Assembly (NCBI GenBank): GCA_013697225.1
Contig: JACCXG010000138.1
Location: 1-6,922, forward strand
Origin: Acidobacteriota bacterium
GTDB lineage: Bacteria; Acidobacteriota; Vicinamibacteria; Vicinamibacterales; 2-12-FULL-66-21
Length of the DNA stretch: 6,922 bases
Direction of reading: 5' to 3'
Of this stretch, positions 1-5,787 are shown in pieces; within the stretch, counting starts at the first letter, position 1; the number at the start of each line of letters is the position of its first letter. The translations under genes were made by a program, and so were the position numbers. Below the pieces are notes generated by a model, which searched no databases, had not been told where the DNA came from, and was given only the letters and a program-made list of their open reading frames with translations.

Positions 1-753
1 GGCTGGCGCCTGCTGTTCTTCGTCGGGATCGTGCCGTCACTGCTGGTCGTGCCGATCATCTTCGTGCTTCGGGAACCCGAAGCGTGGCTGCGCGCGAAGC
101 AGAACGCCACGGCGACGCTGCAGAAGAACGTCGGCTCGCCGATCGAGCTGTTCCGCAACCCTCGCTGGCGCCGCAACAGCATCGTCGGGCTCCTGCTCGG
201 GGTTTCCGGGATGATTGGTCTCTGGGGCATCGGCTTCTTTTCGCCTGAGCTGATTTCGACGGCACTGGCTGGCGAGTCGCAGGAGACCATCGACACCGTC
301 CGCGCGTGGGGGACCGCCCTGCAGGACGTGGGGGCGTTCCTCGGGATGGTGACGTTTACAGCCGTGGCATCGCTCGTGAGCCGGCGCCTCGCGTTCTTCT
401 TCGCCTTCCTCGGCGGGATGATCATCACGGCGTTCGTGTTCAACTCGCTGCAGACAGCGGCCGATGCCTACTGGATGCTGCCGATGATGGGCTTCGCCCA
501 GCTCGCGCTGTTTGCCGGCTATTCCATCTATTTTCCAGAGCTGTTTCCCACGCGGCTGCGGGGGACGGGTGTGGGCTTCTGCTACAACACGGTCCGGTAT
601 CTGGCGGCGCCGGCCCCCATCCTGCTGGGCTATCTGAGCGTGGCGCTGTCGTTCCGCACCGCCGCGATGGTCATGTCTACCGTCTACCTGGTGGGAATGA
701 TCGCGCTCATCTGGGCCCCTGAAACCAAGGGCGCCCCGCTTCCTGAAGACTGA
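1..753 (+). CDS. MFS transporter, C-terminal half (5' end outside window)
   Basis: The reading frame is open from the first base and ends at TGA 751-753, giving 250 visible residues. It is the second half of a Major Facilitator Superfamily permease in the inner membrane. One hydrophobic segment (residues about 3-23) is followed by a charged loop of about 30 residues that includes REPEAWLRAK, then six more hydrophobic segments. This fits TM6, the central cytoplasmic loop, and TM7-TM12. The signature YFPELFPTRLRGTG (about residues 177-190), followed by an FCYN segment, and the ending PETKGAPLPED are typical of sugar- and metabolite-type MFS permeases; the ending resembles the PETKG motif of sugar porters. 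The substrate cannot be read from the sequence. A sugar or sugar acid is inferred from the TIM-barrel isomerase 46 bp downstream on the same strand, which is probably cotranscribed. The internal GTG at 31 is not a credible start because the frame and a transmembrane segment continue upstream of it. Confidence 0.9.
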   Translation, partial: GWRLLFFVGIVPSLLVVPIIFVLREPEAWLRAKQNATATLQKNVGSPIELFRNPRWRRNSIVGLLLGVSGMIGLWGIGFFSPELISTALAGESQETIDTVRAWGTALQDVGAFLGMVTFTAVASLVSRRLAFFFAFLGGMIITAFVFNSLQTAADAYWMLPMMGFAQLALFAGYSIYFPELFPTRLRGTGVGFCYNTVRYLAAPAPILLGYLSVALSFRTAAMVMSTVYLVGMIALIWAPETKGAPLPED

Positions 754-785
754 GCCGCGAAGGTTCGCAGCCGATTGCCGCTACT

Positions 786-789
786 GGAG
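786..789 (+). promoter_or_regulatory. Ribosome binding site (GGAG) choosing the ATG at 800
   Basis: GGAG lies 10 nt before the ATG at 800 but only 4 nt before the in-frame TTG at 794. It therefore favours ATG 800 as the start of the isomerase. Confidence 0.5.
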
Positions 790-799
790 CCGTTTGTTC

Positions 800-1657
800 A
801 TGCCGTTCCGCATTGCCGCTATCACCGATGAATTCTCTCCCGACGATCTGGACAGGGCGCTCGACGCCATGGCCGGCGTCGGCATGACCGGCGCGGAGCT
901 GCGCGTCGTGTCCGGCCGGAACATGATTGATCTGAGCGATGCGGAGGTTGATGCGGCCCGCACCGCTGTGGAGGCGCGCGGGATGACCGTCATCTCGCTT
1001 GCATCCCCATTGCTCAAATGCGTGCTTCCGGATTCACCCCCGCTCGACACGCGCGTGCAGCACGACGTGTTCGGGTCGCCGTACACCATCGAGGACCAGC
1101 CGAGGCTCACCCGGCGTGCCTTCGAGGTTGCCGAACGCCTGGGTGCCGGCATCATCCGGGTGTTCTCCTACTGGCGGACCGTGGAGCCTGAAGCGTGCTT
1201 CGACGGGGTCGCATCGGCCCTCCACGAGCTCGCTGAGGAGGCGGCCCGCCGTGGGGTCGTCATCGGGCTCGAGAACGAGCACGCGTGCAACGTCGGGACA
1301 GGAGGGGAGACCGGCGCGTTGCTGGCGCGGATCGATCACCCGTCGGTGCAGGTCGTCTGGGATCCCGCCAACGCCTTCATCCTCGGCGAGGTTCCCTACC
1401 CGGGCGGCTACGCCAGCATCCCTGCAGACCGGATCGGTCATGTGCACGCGAAGGATTGCCACGTCCGCGACAACAAGCCCGTCTGGGGCGCTGTCGGGGA
1501 AATGGGAGTGGACTGGCGCGGGCAGATCGCGGCGCTCCGCGATGATGGCTACACAGGCTGGATCAGCCTGGAAACGCACTGGACCGGGCCAGCCGGCGAC
1601 AAGTTCGAGGGGAGCGTCATCTGCGGCAGAAACCTGCGCGAGCTGGCAGGAGCGTAG
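800..1657 (+). CDS. Sugar phosphate isomerase/epimerase-family TIM barrel (isomerase 1)
   Basis: This 285-residue protein belongs to the xylose-isomerase-like (AP endonuclease 2) TIM-barrel superfamily, whose members are usually 260-300 residues. It begins MPFRIAAITDEFS and has no signal peptide, so it is cytoplasmic. Strand-end acidic and histidine residues expected to hold a divalent metal are in place: E158 (in GLENEH), D188 (in VWDPAN), H214 or H216 (in HVHAKD) and E258 (in ISLETHW). These correspond to the Glu-Asp-His-Glu set of D-tagatose 3-epimerase. Expected chemistry is proton transfer next to a keto group (epimerisation or isomerisation) or elimination on a keto-sugar; the exact substrate is unknown. 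It follows the MFS gene by 46 bp, probably in one operon. Its TAG stop touches the stop codon of the opposing gene. It is not a recent duplicate of isomerase 2: apart from the metal ligands the two differ almost everywhere by eye. Confidence 0.88.
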   Translation: MPFRIAAITDEFSPDDLDRALDAMAGVGMTGAELRVVSGRNMIDLSDAEVDAARTAVEARGMTVISLASPLLKCVLPDSPPLDTRVQHDVFGSPYTIEDQPRLTRRAFEVAERLGAGIIRVFSYWRTVEPEACFDGVASALHELAEEAARRGVVIGLENEHACNVGTGGETGALLARIDHPSVQVVWDPANAFILGEVPYPGGYASIPADRIGHVHAKDCHVRDNKPVWGAVGEMGVDWRGQIAALRDDGYTGWISLETHWTGPAGDKFEGSVICGRNLRELAGA

Positions 1658-2470
1658 TCAAGACAGGGCTTTGCGCATGTTCGAGAGGCTCTGCTGCGCG
1701 ACGGTTTCGGCGTCCGGAGAGTAGTCGAACACCTCGACTGAGACCCATCTGTCGTAACCCGACTCCTCGAGCGCGCGGAAGATCGGCACGAAGTCCACGT
1801 CGCCGAAACCGGGGCCGCGGCGGTTGGGATCGTTGGCGTGGAAATGGCCCGTGCGGGGCACGTAGCTGCGGATCAGGTCCGTGATGGGCCGTTCCTCGCT
1901 CGACATTGCCTTCACGTCCAGGTGCAGCACGAAGTTCGGATGGCCCACTGCGTCGATCAGGCGCACGCCTTCCTCGCAGGTGTTGATGAAGTCGGTCTCC
2001 ACCGGCGCGAGTGGCTCCATGCAGATCGACACGCCCGCATCTGCGACGCGGCCGATGGCCTGGCGAAAGGTGTCGGTGGCGTGATCGAACGCCTCCGGCC
2101 ACGGGACTCCTGGCATCAGTGACCGTTGCTTGGGGGATCCGAACACCATGAGATCACCACCCAGATCCCGGGTCGCTTCCGCGAGCGCCACGAGGTACTC
2201 GGCCGTTCGCGCCCGCACTGCCGGATCCGGCGAGGTCAGATGGAGCCCGCTCGTTCCCGCCAGCAGCCAGTGCAGGCCGATAATCGCGATCCCCGCGTCC
2301 GAGGCCTGAGCCCTCAACGCGGCGCGCTCGGCGGCGGAGAGATCCGTGATCACCGGCGCCAGCGTGAACGGCGCCAGCTCCAGGCCGTCGTACCCGACTT
2401 CCTTGCAGAAGCCGCAGACCCGGTCGAACGCCCAGTTCTCGAAGAGCTCGTTGCAGATGGCGAATTTCAT
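1658..2470 (-). CDS. Sugar phosphate isomerase/epimerase-family TIM barrel (isomerase 2)
   Basis: This 270-residue cytoplasmic TIM-barrel protein starts MKFAICNELF at ATG 2470. Its spacing matches D-tagatose/D-psicose 3-epimerases closely: E152 (CMEPLAP), D185 (HLDVKAM), H211 (HFHAND) and E246 (VSVEVFD) fall at the residue numbers I recall for the metal ligands of the Pseudomonas cichorii enzyme. E158 and R217, substrate contacts in that enzyme, are also present. The recalled contact His188 is Ala here (DVKAM). This suggests a ketose or keto-sugar epimerase of a subfamily with a different substrate. ETDFINTCEEG (158-168) is another conserved block. The gene is co-directional with the quinoprotein and cytochrome genes but separated from them by 223 bp of heptamer repeats. 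No good Shine-Dalgarno sequence precedes the start; the leader ends ..GGAATCGAATCACCCG then ATG. The start is supported mainly by the family-typical N terminus. Confidence 0.9.
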   Translation of the reverse strand: MKFAICNELFENWAFDRVCGFCKEVGYDGLELAPFTLAPVITDLSAAERAALRAQASDAGIAIIGLHWLLAGTSGLHLTSPDPAVRARTAEYLVALAEATRDLGGDLMVFGSPKQRSLMPGVPWPEAFDHATDTFRQAIGRVADAGVSICMEPLAPVETDFINTCEEGVRLIDAVGHPNFVLHLDVKAMSSEERPITDLIRSYVPRTGHFHANDPNRRGPGFGDVDFVPIFRALEESGYDRWVSVEVFDYSPDAETVAQQSLSNMRKALS

Positions 2471-2484
2471 CGGGTGATTCGATT

Positions 2485-2554
2485 CCAGTTACCAGTTGCC
2501 AGTTGCCAGTTGCCAGTGGTCAGTCGCCAGTGGTCAGTTGCCAGTGGTCAGTTG
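2485..2554. repeat. Tandem heptamer array, ten in-register 7-bp units (consensus YCAGTNR)
   Basis: Ten consecutive 7-bp units are visible: CCAGTTA, three CCAGTTG, then CCAGTGG/TCAGTCG, CCAGTGG/TCAGTTG and CCAGTGG/TCAGTTG. The last six form three copies of a 14-bp unit, CCAGTGGTCAGTYG. Degenerate units continue to the right after a slip: CCAGTCG and CCAGTTC (2565-2578), CCAGTTG (2593-2599), CCGGTTG (2610-2616) and TCAGCTC (2617-2623). The array lies in the 5' leader of isomerase 2, starting 15 bp before its ATG. A 7-bp period does not keep frame, and I see no gene here. Confidence 0.9.
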
Positions 2555-2656
2555 CGTCAGGTTGCCAGTCGCCAGTTCCGTTTGCCGATGCGCCAGTTGC
2601 GAATTGCCGCCGGTTGTCAGCTCCAGCACCGCCGCTCCTCCGCGCCCCCAGCTCAC

Positions 2657-2691
2657 ACTGGCAACCGGAAACCGGAAACTGGAAACTGGCA
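2657..2691. repeat. Inverted heptamer block, five 7-bp units (ACTGGCA/ACCGGAA type)
   Basis: Five units (ACTGGCA, ACCGGAA, ACCGGAA, ACTGGAA, ACTGGCA) followed by ACT are the reverse complement of the CCAGTTN type seen at 2485-2554. Positions 2672-2693 can pair with 2495-2516. In the minus-strand transcript this gives 20 of 22 positions paired, one as G-U, around a loop of about 155 nt. The block ends directly at the stop codon of the quinoprotein gene (2694-2696). There is no U-run, so it does not look like an ordinary intrinsic terminator. Confidence 0.82.
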
Positions 2692-2693
2692 AC

Positions 2694-4322
2694 TCACTTT
2701 GAAGCAGCGTCACGCCTTTCGTTCATCACGAAGCTCCACAGCGTATCCCCTGCGGCTGCGACGACGTACTGACGTCCGTCGAGCTGGTAGGTGATCGGTC
2801 CGTTCGTGATCGGGCCGTTGAGGATGGCGTGCCAGAGCGCCCGCCCGTTGGTCGCATCGAGCGCCACCAGATCGTTGGACGGGCCGCCGGCGAAGAGTAT
2901 GTCTCCTGCCGTGCTCACCAGCCCGGTCCGCACGTTCCCCTCCCATTTGTGGCTCCAGCGGATCTCCCCGGTCTTGTAGTCGATGGCCTGCACCATCGAC
3001 TCCGACCAGCCGCCGCGATCGATGCCGCCCCAGCCCATGGGATTGTCGCTGGTGTCGTACAGATAAAAGATGCTGAAGGCGCGTGCCGCGCTGACGTAGA
3101 ACAAGCCGGTGCGGGGGCTGAAGGAGGGGGACTGCCAGTTCGTGCCCCCTCCCTGGTTCGGCGACACCAGGGCCCCGTCCACCTGTGGCATCTTCGCAGG
3201 ATCGGGGATGGGTTGTCCCCGATTGTCGTAGCCGCTCGACCAGTTGGTCTTCACGTATTCGGTCGAGACCAGCGCCTTGCCGGTGACCCGATCGAGGAGG
3301 AAGTAGTGCCCGTTGCGGGCCGCCTGCGCGATCAGCTTCCGCTTCTGGCCGTTCACCTCCTCGTCGATGAGGACGGCGGTCTGCGTTGAGTCCCAGTCGT
3401 GCGTATCGTGCGGCGACGACTGGAAGTACCACGCCATCTTGCCGGTATCTCCGTGCAGGGCGACCACGGAGCCGGTGAACAGGTTGTCTCCCTTGCGGTT
3501 GGCGTACGCGATCACCGGCTGGGGATTCCCTGTCGTCACGAAGATGAAGTTCAGCTCGGGGTCGTAGGTCACCGGCTGCCAGGTCATGCCGCCGCCGTGC
3601 CGCATGGCTTCCTCGTTCGGCCAGGTCTCGGAGCCCGGGTCGCCAGCCTTCTGCGGCACCGTGTACCACCGCCACAGCATCTCGCCGCTCTCCGCATTGT
3701 GTGACTGGAGATAGCCCGGCATGTCGAAGTCGTCGCCGCTGACGCCAACGATCACCCGATCGCCGATCACAATAGGGGCAACCGAGGCGTAGTAGAAGCG
3801 ATCCATATCGCAGATCTGCTTGCGCCATCGTTCCTTGCCGTCGCGCAGGTGGAGCGACACCAGATAGCAGTCCGGGGTCTCGAAGTAGAGCCAGTCCTCG
3901 TACACCGCGGCGCCGCGGTTCCCGAGGTGATTCCCCCCGGTCGTCTGCCATTGGTAATGCCAGATCTCCCGTCCCGTGCGCGCATCGACGGCCCAGACAT
4001 GGTCGGGCACCGTGAAGTAGAGCACGCCGTTGATCTGGAGCGGCGTGCTCTTGATGGCGCCGAGTCCCTGGCCGGAGATGCGGTGCATCCAGGCGAGGCT
4101 CAACTGGTGCACGTTCGACGTGTTGATCGTGGTGAGCGTGCTGAAGCGGCGGCCCGTGTAGTCGCCGTTGAAAGAGGGCCAGCTGTCGGTGCCCGGATCC
4201 AGCAGCTTGGCGGGATTCAGCCGCCCCTGTCCTGCAAGCGGAACTGCGGTGGCGGCGACACCCGTCAGGACGGCGGCCATCAGCGCCGGGGCCATCAGCC
4301 GTATCAGAAGGGGTGTCCTCAT
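2694..4322 (-). CDS. PQQ-dependent dehydrogenase-like quinoprotein (methanol/ethanol family fold), secreted
   Basis: This 542-residue protein has a Sec-type signal peptide (residues about 1-30, arginines at 3 and 8, hydrophobic core, small residues at the end), so it is periplasmic. The family's opening motif is present (WPSFNGDYTGRRFS, 48-61), followed by repeated propeller strands with W-docking-like ends such as REIWHY, KERWRK, EMLWRW and RALWHA. By hand alignment with methanol dehydrogenase, W248 (GGGMTW) matches the Trp under PQQ, N266 (TTGNPQP) and D309 (HDTHDWD) match metal/catalytic residues, and R336 (ARNGHY) matches the conserved Arg. Deviations: D198 replaces the metal-binding Glu, the vicinal Cys pair before NRG (135-137) is absent, and D311 occupies the +2 position used by lanthanide enzymes. 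It resembles proteins I recall being named acido-empty-quinoprotein group A in Acidobacteria; I could not check this. Its ATG overlaps the cytochrome stop (ATGA), with its own GGAG. The cytochrome is the likely electron acceptor. The open frame extends upstream, but only inside the cytochrome gene. Confidence 0.88.
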   Translation of the reverse strand: MRTPLLIRLMAPALMAAVLTGVAATAVPLAGQGRLNPAKLLDPGTDSWPSFNGDYTGRRFSTLTTINTSNVHQLSLAWMHRISGQGLGAIKSTPLQINGVLYFTVPDHVWAVDARTGREIWHYQWQTTGGNHLGNRGAAVYEDWLYFETPDCYLVSLHLRDGKERWRKQICDMDRFYYASVAPIVIGDRVIVGVSGDDFDMPGYLQSHNAESGEMLWRWYTVPQKAGDPGSETWPNEEAMRHGGGMTWQPVTYDPELNFIFVTTGNPQPVIAYANRKGDNLFTGSVVALHGDTGKMAWYFQSSPHDTHDWDSTQTAVLIDEEVNGQKRKLIAQAARNGHYFLLDRVTGKALVSTEYVKTNWSSGYDNRGQPIPDPAKMPQVDGALVSPNQGGGTNWQSPSFSPRTGLFYVSAARAFSIFYLYDTSDNPMGWGGIDRGGWSESMVQAIDYKTGEIRWSHKWEGNVRTGLVSTAGDILFAGGPSNDLVALDATNGRALWHAILNGPITNGPITYQLDGRQYVVAAAGDTLWSFVMNERRDAASK

Positions 4323-5455
4323 TTCAACGACTCCAGGTAAGCGACAACGTCGTGCATGGCTTTGTCGGTGAGTCGGTCGAGCAGCTCCACGTGCGGCGTG
4401 AATGGGTCCTGCTTCTCGACGACCATGCCCGGCGTCCGCCGCCAGGTGCGGTATTCGCCCGCGCCCTCGCGCAAGGCCACGTTGAAGTCGTCGAGGCTGA
4501 CGAGCACGCCGGATACAGGCTGGGCCCCTTCCGGCGTCACCGTGACGGTGACCGGCCTGGCTGACGAAGCGCCTCCGCCACGGCGGGCTCCTGCGCTCGC
4601 TCCGGGGAACACGAAGCGCTGCTGGATGTCGACCGGGCTGTACCGGCCTCCGTACCCGGCCAGATCGCCGGTGGGCGAGTGGCACGACGCACACCCCCCT
4701 TCCCCGCGAAAATAGGTGGCGCCCGCTTTGGGATCACCCGTCAGGATGTCCTGGGGCACGAACACCCGTGAGCCGCGCAGCGTGTCGTTGATCCGGTGCC
4801 AGATGAAATGGGAGAGATCGGTGATCGCCTCATCCGTCAGGCTGGCGCTCGGCGTGCCAGTCTGCATCGGGTGCCCCTGCCGCAGCAGCGGCCCGATGGA
4901 ACTGCCGTAGCGATCCCGGAGCATCACTGCCGAGCGGACCAGGTTCGGCCCCCGCTCGGTGCCCCGCACGCTTGGACCGTGGCACGTGACGCATTCGGCC
5001 GCATACGTCTTCTGCCCTCGTTCAGCGGCCACCTCGTCCACGCGGTGCCGGTCGGCGGCTCCAACATTCGGTCTCGGCCCGCCGCGCCCGGCAGCCTGTC
5101 CGCCGCGACCACCCGCACGCCCGCCTTCGCCCTGCATGCCCTGCCGTCCGCCGGCCGCCTGGGCAGGGCTGTCGGGGCTGTGTTCGCTCACCAGGTACTC
5201 GAGAACCGTGGCCACCTCGTCGTCGGTGAACACCGCACCGCGGGCGGTCCGCATGTTGACGATGCTCTCCTCCCACCCGGCTCGCGTGCGGGGCTGTGCA
5301 GTCACCCGGTCAGCCGGATGGCATTTGGTGCAGGCTCGCAGGAAGGCCTCGCGCGCATTTGCAGCGGCTGCCGGTGCGGAGGCCGGGATGACCGGTTCCT
5401 GGGCCGAACCGGGCGTGAGTACCGTAAGGATGGCCCCGAACAGGAGGAGGCCCAT
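4319..5455 (-). CDS. Secreted triheme cytochrome c
   Basis: This 378-residue periplasmic electron carrier has three CXXCH heme-attachment motifs: CTKCH (42-46), CVTCH (155-159) and CASCH (255-259). A signal peptide covers residues 1 to about 18 (hydrophobic stretch, then TPGSAQ). Domain 1 (about 30-92) is joined to domain 2 (about 138-222) by a Gly/Arg/Ala-rich linker at 100-128. M68 and M198 (GHPMQTG) are plausible sixth ligands for hemes 1 and 2; the ligand of heme 3 is not clear. Domain 3 carries an insertion (about 265-345) of probable beta structure with TVTVTPEG and LDDFNVALREG, before a cytochrome-like C-terminal helix ending VAYLESLK. The start at 5455 is chosen because a strong AGGAGG lies 9 nt upstream and the protein then opens with the signal peptide; upstream in-frame ATGs would add an Arg/Pro-rich leader. 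It is the first gene of the minus-strand operon and overlaps the quinoprotein by 4 bp, so it likely passes electrons from that enzyme to the respiratory chain. Confidence 0.92.
   Translation of the reverse strand: MGLLLFGAILTVLTPGSAQEPVIPASAPAAAANAREAFLRACTKCHPADRVTAQPRTRAGWEESIVNMRTARGAVFTDDEVATVLEYLVSEHSPDSPAQAAGGRQGMQGEGGRAGGRGGQAAGRGGPRPNVGAADRHRVDEVAAERGQKTYAAECVTCHGPSVRGTERGPNLVRSAVMLRDRYGSSIGPLLRQGHPMQTGTPSASLTDEAITDLSHFIWHRINDTLRGSRVFVPQDILTGDPKAGATYFRGEGGCASCHSPTGDLAGYGGRYSPVDIQQRFVFPGASAGARRGGGASSARPVTVTVTPEGAQPVSGVLVSLDDFNVALREGAGEYRTWRRTPGMVVEKQDPFTPHVELLDRLTDKAMHDVVAYLESLK
4331..4334 (-). promoter_or_regulatory. Ribosome binding site of the quinoprotein gene (GGAG)
   Basis: On the minus strand TGGAG ends 8 nt before the ATG at 4322 and lies inside the last codons of the cytochrome gene. 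It supports ATG 4322 as the start, with translation coupled to the cytochrome through the ATGA overlap. Confidence 0.6.
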
Positions 5456-5464
5456 GCCTGTGTA

Positions 5465-5470
5465 CCTCCT
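5465..5470 (-). promoter_or_regulatory. Ribosome binding site of the cytochrome c gene (AGGAGG)
   Basis: The minus strand reads AGGAGG, then 9 nt, then ATG at 5455. This near-ideal site decides the start against the in-frame ATGs at 5515 and 5542. Confidence 0.8.
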
Positions 5471-5628
5471 GCACCTGCGATTGCCCACCAGGGCGGGAGG
5501 TCGTGGTCGTGGCATCGAGCAGGGATGATACACCGCCTGCACGGCTCATCAGCGCGTCCGGGTTCGCCCGCCCGCTCCTGTTGTACGATCCCGTTGGTGC
5601 GCCGCCGCGCCAGTCCATTCACTGCACT

Positions 5629-5657
5629 TTGCATGCAGGATTCGAAAACCGTAGTAT
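5629..5657 (+). promoter_or_regulatory. Weak candidate sigma70-type promoter for the Gfo/Idh/MocA gene
   Basis: TTGCAT (5629-5634), a 17-bp spacer and TAGTAT (5652-5657) match the -35 and -10 consensus at 3 and 4 of 6 positions. One TGCATGCA palindrome overlaps the -35 box, as a repressor site would. The match is poor enough to arise by chance. Confidence 0.2.
5630..5637. repeat. Palindrome TGCATGCA, copy 1
   Basis: A perfect 8-bp palindrome, repeated 106 bp downstream at 5736-5743 in the same intergenic region. It is a candidate protein-binding half of a paired operator; the function is inferred only from position and repetition. Confidence 0.35.
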
Positions 5658-5734
5658 AGGCGCACAGAAATTGCCGCAGGTTCCTGCCCGCCGGCGCGAA
5701 ATGCGAACGAAGCACGCGTCGTATTGACGTTCTA

Positions 5735-5744
5735 ATGCATGCAT
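5735..5744. repeat. Palindrome ATGCATGCAT containing TGCATGCA, copy 2
   Basis: A perfect 10-bp palindrome containing the second exact TGCATGCA. It lies 43 bp before the ATG of the Gfo/Idh/MocA gene, a position fitting an operator for that gene. Confidence 0.35.
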
Positions 5745-5787
5745 GTCCGGTGAACGCGTCTGCGGGCTGCGGACGAAGGAGAGCAGA

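Larger units (their letters stand above)
5456..5787. promoter_or_regulatory. Divergent intergenic region between cytochrome c and Gfo/Idh/MocA genes
   Basis: These 332 bp separate two divergent genes and must hold the promoters of both. The right part (about 5620-5745) is locally more AT-rich than its surroundings. It holds the two ribosome binding sites at its ends, two exact copies of TGCATGCA (5630-5637 and 5736-5743) and a weak sigma70-like candidate. No credible gene is seen here; the long frames crossing it are overprints of the flanking genes. Confidence 0.6.

Noticed and set aside
2485..2691. CRISPR-like array
   Set aside because: Units are 7 bp with no spacers, and the right part is inverted; no cas gene is present.
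2126..2794. A 222-codon plus-strand frame running through the heptamer array
   Set aside because: The repetitive peptide comes from translating 7-bp repeats, and both ends are antisense to real genes.
4323..4694. A longer quinoprotein reading frame starting at 4694
   Set aside because: The added 124 residues are Arg/Ala/Pro-rich, lie entirely inside the cytochrome gene in another frame, and would bury the signal peptide that starts at 4322.
5456..5542. Cytochrome starts at 5542 or 5515
   Set aside because: The strong AGGAGG and the signal peptide both place the start at 5455; the extension is basic and Pro-rich with no family character.
4796..5659. A 287-codon plus-strand frame antisense to the cytochrome gene
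   Set aside because: Composition is a mirror of the heme protein coding strand, with no domain; the opposite strand has three CXXCH motifs and good ribosome binding.
5724..5736. TTGACG followed by TCTAAT as a promoter
   Set aside because: The two hexamers are adjacent rather than about 17 bp apart, and neither has a suitable partner at normal spacing.
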